Shown here one piece after another: positions 25,298 to 33,514 of a DNA stretch of 64,000 nt. Both the position numbers and the translations under genes were made by a program. This DNA comes from Candidatus Poribacteria bacterium (GTDB lineage: Bacteria; Poribacteria; WGA-4E; PCPOR2b): assembly GCA_022822005.1 (NCBI GenBank), contig JAJECO010000003.1, forward strand, positions 1-64,000, written 5' to 3'. The notes under the pieces are model-generated. The model saw nothing but the letters and a program-made list of their open reading frames with translations, had not been told where the DNA came from and ran no database searches. Every line of letters begins with the position of its first letter. The stretch's first letter is position 1.

Positions 25298-26314
25298 ATG
25301 AGTGGTTATATTTCCAATTATAGGGCAAATAAGCCCCCCAAAAAGAGAAAGAAAGTAAAGCGTCGAGAGCAGATAGCGAACAGTTCGCCTCTGCCATCTT
25401 CTGGTGGTGGACATGTGTCTGCGTCTCACGTGGGCGGTACTCCTATCAGTGAAATTCAGGGACATACTATATCGAGTCGGACCCAAGGGATACCCAGGCA
25501 GACAGGTAAAAGAGGAGGAGCATTTTTTATCTCGGTTGTGCTCCATCTTGCCGGAGCGTTGATTGCAACAGCGTACGTTGTCCAAGAAAAGATTGCCAAT
25601 GAGGAGTTGGTGCAGGGGGTGCTCCTCAAACCTGCTCCTAAACCGACACTTAAGCGTCGATCTCGCCCACGCATTGCCAAAACTACCACGCCTCGAAAAG
25701 CGATTGCAACGCCTAAACCACAGCTTCAACAAATAGCTACAACTAGTGCCCGGCTTCCAATAGGCAGTGAAAGGTTCACGATTCCTGCTAGCACTCTTTC
25801 TGTTGGAACGATTGGTGAACCTAGCCCCCAACTTGGAAGAGGTTTATTTGCCGGTGCACGTCAGGCACAAGTCGTTGCTGTAACGCCTCAGTTTGAAGCC
25901 CCTCAATTTATGAGTTCATCAATCACCAGTAAGATTGACACAGGAAACAATTTTGAACAAATGGACTTTAATCCGGAGGCGATGGACCCGATTACAGCAG
26001 AACTGAGAGGTGCGACCCAGTCCTTTACGGAGTTTCTCCAGTCGGTCCGGGAAAAAATCAAACGCTCTCAACGCTATCCGCGATCAGTACGAGATTTAGC
26101 TGATGGCAGCGAAGCACAGGTACAATTCACGATTCGGCGTGATGGAAGCCTAATTGACGCTAAAGTTGTCGCGTCCTCCGGCTCCAAATCACTTGACGCT
26201 GCCGCTTTGGCTGCCGTGCGTGACGCTGTCCCCTTCCCATCATTCCCTAAAGGTCAAGAAGGGACAACGCTTCGTCTAGAGATTCCGATCGCTTTTCAAT
26301 TAAAAACTAATTAA
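25298..26314 (+). CDS. tonB: TonB-type energy transducer
   Basis: 338 residues. A cytoplasmic basic N-terminus of about 72 residues, longer than usual, leads to one transmembrane helix (FFISVVLHLAGALIATAYVV, about 76-95). A Pro/Lys-rich periplasmic linker follows (KPAPKPTLKRRSRPRIAK). The C-terminal TonB domain reads REKIKRSQRYPRSVRDL, GSEAQVQFTIRRDGSLIDAKVVASSGSKSLDAAALAAVRDAVPFPSFPKG. It would couple the proton-motive force to the nearby receptor. exbB and exbD are not in the window. Confidence 0.88.
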   Translation: MSGYISNYRANKPPKKRKKVKRREQIANSSPLPSSGGGHVSASHVGGTPISEIQGHTISSRTQGIPRQTGKRGGAFFISVVLHLAGALIATAYVVQEKIANEELVQGVLLKPAPKPTLKRRSRPRIAKTTTPRKAIATPKPQLQQIATTSARLPIGSERFTIPASTLSVGTIGEPSPQLGRGLFAGARQAQVVAVTPQFEAPQFMSSSITSKIDTGNNFEQMDFNPEAMDPITAELRGATQSFTEFLQSVREKIKRSQRYPRSVRDLADGSEAQVQFTIRRDGSLIDAKVVASSGSKSLDAAALAAVRDAVPFPSFPKGQEGTTLRLEIPIAFQLKTN

Positions 26315-26414
26315 TAGATATCAAATCAACAACCTCCATCGGACGCGTTATGGATCTCCACTTGTCCCGATCGAGCCCCTTCTCATAGGGACATATTTCA
26401 TAACACGCTTTTTT

Positions 26415-26445
26415 GTGACAATTTGTGACATTTATGGTATATTTT
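26415..26445 (+). promoter_or_regulatory. Pho-type promoter of the porin gene
   Basis: GTGACA twice (26415-26420 and 26425-26430), with period 10 rather than 11. An AT-rich -10 follows: TATATT at 26438-26443 or TATTTT at 26440-26445. It differs slightly in phase from the other four sites, so the -10 call is less firm. Confidence 0.55.
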
Positions 26446-26513
26446 TAGGTTGAGTGATGTTACACAACTTACCGAAATGTCATTGAACAAAAATGTTACC
26501 GAATGGAGGTCCA

Positions 26514-27539
26514 ATGAAGAACTATTTTCGACGTGGTATCCTATTTCTTATGTGTCTGTTGTTGAGTAGTGCTTCTGTATTATGGGGAGATGAAGGTAGG
26601 ATTAGCGGTTACTTTTTTGGCGATTATTACTACGTGTTGAAGTCCCACAACGCTGAACTTGAGGAGCGGAATGGATTCCAGTATCGGCGCGTCTACTTCA
26701 ACTACGACAAGGATCTGTCAGAAGCATTTTCGATGCGGTTTCGGTTCGAGATGAATGGCGCAGCATTTCCCACAGATCGTCAGAAAATCGAACCGTATCT
26801 CAAAAATGGCTATCTGAGGTGGAAGAAACCTGAGTGGCGGACGAATCTTTATTTGGGGTTATGCAGCAACCCGACCTGGAAGAACGTTGAAAGATTATGG
26901 GGTTATCGCTCTGTTGCCGAAACGCCGCTTCACCTTCACAAAATGGGGAACGGTTCCGACTTTGGCGTGGCATTGCAAGGTGATGTTGACAAATCCAAAA
27001 AGGTTAGCTATCACCTGATATTCGCAAATGGCACCAGCACAAGTGCGGAAATTGATGGCAATAAGAAGGTCGCTTTTTCACTCGCAGCCAAGCCTGTTAA
27101 AGGCCTTATCCTTGAAGGATATGCCGATTTGGAAAACGCTGTGGATCGGGGCAGATGGTACACATTGCAAGGTTTTCTCGGCTATCAACGGGAGCAATTT
27201 CGACTCGGCCTTCAGCTTGCCAATCAGACGCGGGAGCGGGAAGACAAGAACATTTTAGTCAGCTCGGTGTTCGGGTCGGCGCAACTACTCGAAAAGAAGG
27301 TGTGGGCTTTCGCTCGGTTTGATCGGCTGTTCGATCCAAGCCCCGCCGCGAATAAAGGGTATATCCATTTTGATGGTACAGCAGCGCCGAATATGATTCT
27401 TGTCGGGTTGGATTGGAAACCAATGGAAGCGTTAAATATCATGCCCAATCTTGTCTTCGTCTTTTACGATGAACCGGATAGCGGTGCCAAACCTGATGCC
27501 ACAATTATGCCGCGTTTGACAGCATTCTTCAGGTTCTAG
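26514..27539 (+). CDS. Outer-membrane porin, OprP/OprO-like
   Basis: 341 residues from MKNYFRRGILFLM behind GGAGG. Signal peptide to about residue 25 (SSASVLWG). The mature protein is a beta-barrel pattern of alternating aromatic strands: ISGYFFGDYYYVLKS, GFQYRRVYFNYDKDLSEAFSMRFRFEMN, NLYLGLCSNPTWKNVERLWGYRS, ending RLTAFFRF with a terminal Phe. This resembles the phosphate-selective porin family, and the Pho-type promoter plus downstream pst genes agree. Anion selectivity itself cannot be seen. Confidence 0.8.
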   Translation: MKNYFRRGILFLMCLLLSSASVLWGDEGRISGYFFGDYYYVLKSHNAELEERNGFQYRRVYFNYDKDLSEAFSMRFRFEMNGAAFPTDRQKIEPYLKNGYLRWKKPEWRTNLYLGLCSNPTWKNVERLWGYRSVAETPLHLHKMGNGSDFGVALQGDVDKSKKVSYHLIFANGTSTSAEIDGNKKVAFSLAAKPVKGLILEGYADLENAVDRGRWYTLQGFLGYQREQFRLGLQLANQTREREDKNILVSSVFGSAQLLEKKVWAFARFDRLFDPSPAANKGYIHFDGTAAPNMILVGLDWKPMEALNIMPNLVFVFYDEPDSGAKPDATIMPRLTAFFRF

Positions 27540-27572
27540 CAATGGAGGCGTGGAACCTGATGCGGGAAAGCC

Positions 27573-27603
27573 AGAAAACGGGATCGCTCTGCTCCCGTTT
27601 TCT
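27573..27603 (+). terminator. Hairpin between porin and phoU fusion
   Basis: A perfect 11-bp inverted repeat AGAAAACGGGA/TCCCGTTTTCT (27573-27583, 27593-27603). The T-run is inside the 3' arm rather than after it, so partial termination or an mRNA-processing role is likely. Confidence 0.6.
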
Positions 27604-27661
27604 CCTCTAATATCTTCTCACGTTTTACGTCTCACGTTTCATTCGTTGGAGGGGACACAGT

Positions 27662-28792
27662 ATGCAATCTCACTTGGAAGAAAATTTGCAGCAGGACATT
27701 GATCTGATTCGCAGCAAAGTTGGCGAGATGGGTGAATTGGTCGAGAAAGCGTTAGAGACCTGTCTGGGTGCGATTGAGCAGAATGATCGACAGTTGGCTT
27801 ATGTTGTGATTTTAAGAGATCGGCATATTGATGAATTAGAGGAGACCCTCGAATCGCTTTGCCAAAGGTTCCTGATCAAGCATCTGCCTGTTGCGAGTCA
27901 AATGCGCTTTGTTTATTCGGTCATCAAGATCAACACCGAACTGGAGCGTGTTGGCGATTATGCGAAATCGATCGCTCGGCGGTTTTTGACTGTCAGTGAC
28001 TTGGGCGCACAGGCTTCCTATCCCAAGCTCATCGATATTGCGAACCTCGCAATTCCGTTCCTCCGTAACGCTTTGCGAGCCTTCAGCGAAAGTGACGCTG
28101 AATTGGCGAAGGCAACGAGGGAAAGAGAAAAAGAACGAGCGATAGATAACCTGCGGTACGAAATTCATCACGATTTAATCCAATTGCATATCCAGAACGA
28201 ACTGCCGTCAGAGGCACTGGTGCCACTGGTAACGGTTGTTAGCTGCTTAGAACGTGTCGCGAATCAGGCAAGCAATATTTGTGAGGAAGTTCTGTATATG
28301 TGTACCGGCGAAGACCTCAGACATGAGTATCAGCAGGTACTGCGAGTGCTTTTTGTTGCCGAGTACGACGCGTGCCGGGGACAGATGGCGGTCGGCATCG
28401 GTAATGCGCTTGAATCACATAGGGTGCTTTTCAGCAGCGCCGGTGTTGCGTCTCAGCCGCTGGATCCAAAAACCGTGCAATTCATGGCGGAAAAAGGGAT
28501 TGATATTTCGGGGCAGAATTCCAAATATTTAAACCAAATCTTAGATCTCAAAGATTATGCAATTATTGTCTCACTCTGTGAGGAAGCGGAAAGAGCACTC
28601 CCGTCGCTGTCATCGAGACCAGTGCGTATCAATTGGGAAGTGCAAGATCCATCAAAACTTGAAGGGACTGAAGAGGAAGTCCAAGCCGCATATCAAAATG
28701 CGTATCAATTTTTAGAAAGACATATCCGAGAATTGGCTCAAGCAATTCTCGGTGACGATATGGAAAAGAGGAAGGTAACTGATGTTCAATAG
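27662..28792 (+). CDS. phoU: PhoU fused to an ArsC/LMW-PTP-like pseudo-phosphatase domain
   Basis: 376 residues; ordinary PhoU is about 220-240. Residues about 1-218 are two PhoU three-helix repeats (IRSKVGEMGELVEKALE, INTELERVGDYAKSIARR, VVSCLERVANQASNICEEV). Residues about 226-365 match arsenate reductase/LMW tyrosine phosphatase: VLFVAEYDACRGQMA, SSAGVASQPLDPKTVQFMAEKGIDISGQNS, DYAIIVSLCEEAE, and a DP loop in WEVQDPSKLEGTEEE. In the P-loop CX5R the catalytic Cys is Ala233, while Arg239 remains; one resolving Cys (C306) is kept, the other lost. It probably binds an oxyanion without turnover. Overlaps pstS by 11 bases. Confidence 0.9.
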   Translation: MQSHLEENLQQDIDLIRSKVGEMGELVEKALETCLGAIEQNDRQLAYVVILRDRHIDELEETLESLCQRFLIKHLPVASQMRFVYSVIKINTELERVGDYAKSIARRFLTVSDLGAQASYPKLIDIANLAIPFLRNALRAFSESDAELAKATREREKERAIDNLRYEIHHDLIQLHIQNELPSEALVPLVTVVSCLERVANQASNICEEVLYMCTGEDLRHEYQQVLRVLFVAEYDACRGQMAVGIGNALESHRVLFSSAGVASQPLDPKTVQFMAEKGIDISGQNSKYLNQILDLKDYAIIVSLCEEAERALPSLSSRPVRINWEVQDPSKLEGTEEEVQAAYQNAYQFLERHIRELAQAILGDDMEKRKVTDVQ

Positions 28793-29690
28793 AATATTGT
28801 GCGTTATCGTTATGGTAGCGCTTTGTTTATTTGTAAATGGATGTTCAAAGAAGGATGAAACGGATGACAAGAGCAAGGACGACAAGGTAGAAAAGCAGGT
28901 AATTCAGAACGCGGGTTCTGATACGATGGTCAATCTTGCGCAGGCGTGGGCGGAGGCGTATGCCACGGTAGAACCCAGTGTATCCATTGAGGTGTCCGGG
29001 GGCGGTTCGGGAACCGGCATCGCCGCACTGACCAGCGGCACTGTTGATATCGCAAATTGTAGCCGTCAAATGACCTCAGACGAAAATGAACGTGTAAAAC
29101 AGAATACCGGCGAATCGCCGAAAGAGTTCATCGTTGGGTATGACGCTCTCGCTGTTTACGTCCACAAAGATAATCCGCTGGCTGAAATCTCCATAGACCA
29201 ACTTGCCAATATCTATGGAGAAGAGGGCGACATAACTGAGTGGTCACAACTCGGTATTGATAATAGCGAGTGCTCCAACGACGAGATTATTCGGATAAGT
29301 AGGCAATCAAATTCTGGGACATTCGTCTATTTTCGTGAGGCGATCCTCGGCAAGAATCGTGACTATAAACTCGGTTCAAGAGATCTACACGGTTCCAAAG
29401 ATGTGGTCGAACTTATCGCACATACGCCGTGTGCAATTGGCTATAGCGGCATGGGGTATGCCACGGAAGAGGTGAAGATGCTGAAAATTGCTAAGAATCC
29501 CGGTGATGCCGCTTATGGTCCTACGGCGCAAGGTGTGCTTGACGGCACGTACCCAATTGCAAGACCCTTGTATATGTATTCACTAGGAACACCAGAACCA
29601 CAGGAACAGTCTTACCTCGATTGGATTTTTTCGCCAACGGGACAGGGGATTGTGGAGAAAACAGGTTACGTGCCCGTCGAACAGAAATGA
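28782..29690 (+). CDS. pstS: Phosphate-binding protein PstS
   Basis: 302 residues. Lipoprotein signal with lipobox FVNGC (Cys about residue 21), then an acidic Lys/Asp linker. The periplasmic-binding fold shows GSDTMVNLAQAWAEAY, SGGGSGTGIAALTSGTVDIANCSR, VGYDALAVYVHKDNPL, QLANIYGEEGDITEWS, ISRQSNSGTFVYFRE and AIGYSGMGYA, covering the phosphate-contacting loops. It delivers phosphate to PstCA. Its start lies inside the phoU-fusion gene, so the fusion protein and PstS are translationally coupled. Confidence 0.95.
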   Translation: MFNRILCVIVMVALCLFVNGCSKKDETDDKSKDDKVEKQVIQNAGSDTMVNLAQAWAEAYATVEPSVSIEVSGGGSGTGIAALTSGTVDIANCSRQMTSDENERVKQNTGESPKEFIVGYDALAVYVHKDNPLAEISIDQLANIYGEEGDITEWSQLGIDNSECSNDEIIRISRQSNSGTFVYFREAILGKNRDYKLGSRDLHGSKDVVELIAHTPCAIGYSGMGYATEEVKMLKIAKNPGDAAYGPTAQGVLDGTYPIARPLYMYSLGTPEPQEQSYLDWIFSPTGQGIVEKTGYVPVEQK

Positions 29691-29748
29691 GTCGCGATAG
29701 ATGTTTGTCGAATCGTGAAGCCGAGACGCCAATGGATAATTGTCAATT

Positions 29749-30657
29749 ATGAAAATAGTCACGAATGTTTTTCACCAACTGGAACGTTGGTGTGAACCAG
29801 TTATCGAAGGAATTATCCGCCTGTGCGGTATCAGTGCAATTATCTTCGTTTTTGGTATATTCTTTTTTGTCTTTCGGGAAGGGATGGGGTTTTTCTTCGG
29901 TGGATTGGACCTCGTTGAGTTTCTCACAAGCCCCGAATGGTATCCTTCCTCTTTGAATAACAAACGCTACGGCGTGTTAGCATTAATCGCAGGTACGTTT
30001 AGTGTGACGGTCTTGGCGATGGTTATTGCCGTACCGTTTGGGCTTGGTGCAGCTATCTTCGTTTCCGAATTCTGTGGTCCCAAGCTGAAGGAAACACTCA
30101 AAATCGTCATCGAGTTACTCGCCGCGATTCCGTCCGTTGTGTGGGGCTTCATCGGGTTGACCGTGATGAACGCACTGATCATCAAGATATTCAACGTGCC
30201 AATCGGTTTGACGATGTTAAACGGCGGCATTATCCTCGCGCTGATGAGCGTGCCTATTATTGTCTCTATCGGTGAGGACGCACTCAAAGCGGTCCCAGAT
30301 TCTTATAGAGAAGCAGCAGAAGCACTCGGTGCAACGCGATGGCAGGTGATTTATCGCGTGTTGTTGCCTACAGCGAAGAATGGATTGCTTGCAGCGGTAT
30401 TATTGGGCGTTGGCCGCGCAGTAGGCGAAACTATGGCAGTGCTAATGACAACAGGACATGCGGTAAACATGCCGACCAGTCCCTTCGATTCTGTCCGCAC
30501 ACTGACTGCCACGATCGCAGCCGAATTGGGTGAGGCAGCGGTAGGAAGTGATCACTATCGGGTCTTATTCATCATCGGCGTTCTACTATTTACAATTACA
30601 TTTATCGTGAACTTTGTTACTGACCTTGTGATTAAAGGAATCCGCGAAAAGGCGTAG
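29749..30657 (+). CDS. pstC: Phosphate ABC transporter permease PstC
   Basis: 302 residues from the ATG at 29749 (a TTG three codons earlier is possible; neither has a strong ribosome site). Six hydrophobic segments are visible, including IFVFGIFFFVFREGMGFFF, VLALIAGTFSVTVLAMVIAVPFGLG and the final LFIIGVLLFTITFIVNFVTDLV. The EAA coupling loop reads REAAEALGATRWQVIYRVLLPTA, with the family sequence GVGRAVGETMAVLM after it. It forms half of the membrane channel with PstA. Confidence 0.95.
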   Translation: MKIVTNVFHQLERWCEPVIEGIIRLCGISAIIFVFGIFFFVFREGMGFFFGGLDLVEFLTSPEWYPSSLNNKRYGVLALIAGTFSVTVLAMVIAVPFGLGAAIFVSEFCGPKLKETLKIVIELLAAIPSVVWGFIGLTVMNALIIKIFNVPIGLTMLNGGIILALMSVPIIVSIGEDALKAVPDSYREAAEALGATRWQVIYRVLLPTAKNGLLAAVLLGVGRAVGETMAVLMTTGHAVNMPTSPFDSVRTLTATIAAELGEAAVGSDHYRVLFIIGVLLFTITFIVNFVTDLVIKGIREKA

Positions 30658-30676
30658 CGTCCACCCGGAAAACTAC

Positions 30677-31618
30677 ATGGCAACAGATCCAATTCCCTCC
30701 TCTTCCCCCACGGAAATCATTGAACCTCAACTGATGTTCACCGCAACCGAGCAGAGCCGTAAAAAACAGATGGCGGAGAATGTCGCACGCGCCATCTTCT
30801 TCGTGATGACGCTGTTGATGATCTTGCCGCTTGTTCTCATCGTTGTATATCTCTGCGTCAAGGCGGCACCGGTCCTGTCTCCAGAGTTCTTTTTTACGAA
30901 CCCTGCAAAGGGGATGAGAGCCGGCGGTATATGGGCACCGCTGCTTGGAACGATCTATATCGTGATAATTTCACTGCTCGTTTCCGCACCGATCGGTGTG
31001 TTAGCTGCGGTCTATCTGAACGAATATGCCCGTGAAAGTTGGTTCACCCGCATAATCAACCTTGCGGTAGTCAATCTCGCCGGTGTACCGAGTATTGTTC
31101 ACGCACTTTTTGGTGTGGGCGCATTCGTATATTTTGCAAAGATGGGACGTTCGGTTCTAGCCGCTTCTCTCACATTGGCAATTATGACGTTGCCGGTTAT
31201 CATCGCAAGTACGAAAGAAGCGCTCAACGCTGTTCCGATGGCGTTTCGGGAAGCGTGTTGGAATACCGGTGCAACACGGTGGCAGACGATTCGTGGCATT
31301 GTGCTGCCAAATTCAATTAGCGGTATATTGACCGGAATAATTTTACAGGTGTCACGAGCGGCAGGTGAAACTGCACCAATTATGTTTACTGGAGCAGTAT
31401 TCTTTAAGGCTATCTCTGAAGGGGATGTTTTCGCCTACGGTCTGTTAGATCGGTTTATGGCACTCTCGATGCACCTGTACCAACTTTCGACGCAAGTGCC
31501 GGGGGTTCCCGAAGCCTTGGAATATGGCACAGCTGTTGTGCTTTTGGGCGCTGTGCTGATGGTAAATGCGCTGGCAATTGTGTTGCGCGTCTATCTGCGA
31601 TCTCGGAAGCGGTGGTAG
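30677..31618 (+). CDS. pstA: Phosphate ABC transporter permease PstA
   Basis: 313 residues; about 45 N-terminal cytoplasmic residues precede the first membrane segment (AIFFVMTLLMILPLVLIVVYLCV). GMRAGGIWAPLLGTIYIVIISLLVSAPIGVLAAVYLNEYA and the coupling loop REACWNTGATRWQTIRGIVLPNSISGILTGIILQVSRAAGETAPIMFTG are characteristic. It follows pstC by 19 bases. The normal next gene, pstB, is pushed 208 bases away by an inserted MITE. Confidence 0.95.
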   Translation: MATDPIPSSSPTEIIEPQLMFTATEQSRKKQMAENVARAIFFVMTLLMILPLVLIVVYLCVKAAPVLSPEFFFTNPAKGMRAGGIWAPLLGTIYIVIISLLVSAPIGVLAAVYLNEYARESWFTRIINLAVVNLAGVPSIVHALFGVGAFVYFAKMGRSVLAASLTLAIMTLPVIIASTKEALNAVPMAFREACWNTGATRWQTIRGIVLPNSISGILTGIILQVSRAAGETAPIMFTGAVFFKAISEGDVFAYGLLDRFMALSMHLYQLSTQVPGVPEALEYGTAVVLLGAVLMVNALAIVLRVYLRSRKRW

Positions 31619-31665
31619 ATTGAAAATTGGGAACTGAAGGAAAGTGAAATTCGATTCTGGGATTT

Positions 31666-31804
31666 TTATGGTGAATTATAGAAATAAGTAAACATTACCC
31701 ATAACTCCGACCTTCGAGAGGTTTCCAAAGTCCCCCTGACAAGGGGGATTTAGGGGGTTGGCTGTGTAGTCGGAATGTCTAAGTAATTGTAAAATCTACC
31801 ATAA
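31666..31804 (+). mobile_element. MITE-like element, copy 1, between pstA and pstB1
   Basis: 139 bp bounded by imperfect terminal inverted repeats of about 31 bp (23 of 31 positions match) starting TTATGGT and ending ACCATAA. The interior carries TTTCCAAAGTCCCCCTGAC and a G-rich run. A second copy is at 36797-36969 and an end fragment at 42269-42293. No coding capacity. Its right end lies 21 bases from the pstB1 start codon. Confidence 0.75.
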
Positions 31805-31825
31805 TTTACGGTAAAACCTAAAACA

Positions 31826-32599
31826 TTGGCACAACTATCTAAATCTACAAAGAAAATTGAAATCGCCGATCTCACTGTTCGGTACGACGGGCTGGAAGCT
31901 CTCAAAGGGATTTCTCTCGATATATACGAGAATGAAATACTGGGAATTATCGGGCCTGCGCAATCCGGCAAAACAACGTTGCTGAAGACAATTAACCGTA
32001 CAATTGAATTCGAACCAAGTGCAGAGGTCAGCGGTTCGGTGAGCATCGATGGCACAGATATACAGAGCATCAGAAATGTCAACCAACTGCGCCGGCGAAT
32101 TGGTATGGTCTTTCCGCTGCCGGTTGGTCTGCCCATGTCTATTTACGATAATGTCGCCTTCGCCCCCCGGACAGCGGGTATCCGCAAGCGGAGCGAGTTA
32201 GACGAACTTGTTGAGCGTTGTCTTAAACAGTCAGCATTGTGGGATGAGGTAAAGGATCGACTCGATAGCCTTGGCACAAAATTGTCGGGTGGACAGCAGC
32301 AACGTCTGACCATCGCCCGTGCCCTCTCACACCAACCTGAGATTCTCTGTCTGGACGAATTTTCGATTGCCGTCGATCCGGTAACCACAATGCGAATCGA
32401 GGACATCCTTAAAGAATTACGCTCCCAGATTACCATCATTCTCGTCACCAATTTGGTTCAACAAGCACGCCGTTTGGCAGACCGCACCGCATTTATATTT
32501 GAGAGTAAACTCATTGAAATCGACGAGAACGATGTTATCTTCTCTGATTCACCGGCGCACAAACTAACCTACGATTACGTGCATGGAAACTTCGGATGA
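31826..32599 (+). CDS. pstB: Phosphate ABC transporter ATPase, asymmetric subunit 1 (intact signature)
   Basis: 257 residues, apparently from TTG at 31826 with no ribosome site; an in-frame TAA belonging to the MITE end lies 21 bases upstream. The signature LSGGQQQR (153-160) and Walker B ILCLDE (173-178) are intact. Walker A is altered (GPAQSGKT, 43-50), the Q-loop Gln is Pro97 (VFPLPVGLPMS), DEP is DEF, the D-loop is IAVD, and the H-loop His is Asn209 (LVTNLVQQA). It should not hydrolyse ATP well at its own site but can donate LSGGQ to a partner. Overlaps the next gene by 4 bases. Confidence 0.88.
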   Translation: MAQLSKSTKKIEIADLTVRYDGLEALKGISLDIYENEILGIIGPAQSGKTTLLKTINRTIEFEPSAEVSGSVSIDGTDIQSIRNVNQLRRRIGMVFPLPVGLPMSIYDNVAFAPRTAGIRKRSELDELVERCLKQSALWDEVKDRLDSLGTKLSGGQQQRLTIARALSHQPEILCLDEFSIAVDPVTTMRIEDILKELRSQITIILVTNLVQQARRLADRTAFIFESKLIEIDENDVIFSDSPAHKLTYDYVHGNFG

Positions 32600-33372
32600 G
32601 CGCAGATAAAAATTACAGCATCGAGACCAACCAACTTAATCTGTGGTACGGTGACTTTCAGGCACTTATCAATGTAAGCGTGAAGGTTCCTAACGGTTTG
32701 ATAACCGGGCTCATTGGTCCCTCTGGCTGCGGTAAAACTACATTGCTGCGCTGTTTCAACCGGGTGAACGAACGCTACGGCAACGTCACGACGACCGGCA
32801 AGGTCGAGATACTTGGTAAAAACATCTACGATGCGGACGTTTCACTGACGGAACTTCGCAAGAATGTCGGCATGGTATTTCAACGCCCAAATCCTCTGCC
32901 GATCTCCGTTTACGAGAATATCGTTTTCGGTCTGCGCGTCCACTCCGAACAGCGGATACGGAAAAAGTCGGAAACTGATGAGATCGTTGAAGCGGCGTTA
33001 AGAGAAGTTTTTCTTTGGGACGATCTAAAAGATCAGCTAAAAGTAAAGGCAACCACTTTGCAGCTCGAACAGCAGCAGAAACTGTGCATCGCCCGGCTGC
33101 TGCCGCTGAAACCGCGGGTGATCCTGATGGACGAACCGTGTTCTGCCCTTGATTCTAAAGGGACAGGTACGGTTGAAGAGTTGATGCTTGAGCTTACCGG
33201 TCAATACACCATTTTAATTGTTACGCACAATATGGCGCAGGCTCGCCGTGTGAGCGATGAATGTATCTTTATGCTGCTCGGCGAGATTATCGAGCACAGC
33301 CGTACCGAAGATCTGTTTCTCACGCCTCAGAACACAAAGACAGCGGACTATATCGAAGGACGGTACGGATAA
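32596..33372 (+). CDS. pstB: Phosphate ABC transporter ATPase, asymmetric subunit 2 (degenerate signature)
   Basis: 258 residues. Walker A GPSGCGKT (41-48), Q-loop Gln96 (VFQRPNPLP), Walker B VILMDE (175-180), D-loop SALD and H-loop His211 (VTHNMAQA) are all intact. The signature LSGGQ reads LQLEQ (155-159), followed by QQK, so it cannot complete a partner site normally. With the preceding subunit this gives one canonical composite ATP site (Walker motifs here, signature from subunit 1) and one degenerate site. The ATGA overlap (32596-32599) favours equal synthesis. Confidence 0.92.
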   Translation: MSADKNYSIETNQLNLWYGDFQALINVSVKVPNGLITGLIGPSGCGKTTLLRCFNRVNERYGNVTTTGKVEILGKNIYDADVSLTELRKNVGMVFQRPNPLPISVYENIVFGLRVHSEQRIRKKSETDEIVEAALREVFLWDDLKDQLKVKATTLQLEQQQKLCIARLLPLKPRVILMDEPCSALDSKGTGTVEELMLELTGQYTILIVTHNMAQARRVSDECIFMLLGEIIEHSRTEDLFLTPQNTKTADYIEGRYG

Positions 33373-33441
33373 TCAACTTACACCAATTCTGATAAAGCAT
33401 GATGCTTTGTTAAGCCGATTATCAGTAACACGCTTGGGTTC

Positions 33442-33463
33442 GTAGTAGGGCAATTCATTGCCC
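33442..33463. repeat. GTAG-headed palindrome (REP-like)
   Basis: GTAG at 33442-33445 then GGGCAAT-tc-ATTGCCC (33448-33463). It lies in the 142-base convergent spacer between pstB2 and the DUF1080 gene. AAAGCAT-g-ATGCTTT a little upstream may help end the pst transcript. Confidence 0.5.
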
Positions 33464-33514
33464 GTCGGAACACCCCTGTTATAATGTATTGGAAAAAATC
33501 ATTCAGAAACGGTA

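Noticed and set aside
25274-25831. A 185-codon minus-strand frame
   Set aside because: Antisense to tonB; Arg/Ser-rich composition typical of a shadow of the Lys/Arg/Pro-rich linker.
28335-28792. An active arsenate reductase fused to PhoU
   Set aside because: The catalytic Cys of the P-loop is Ala and the second resolving Cys is missing, so arsenate reduction is unlikely.
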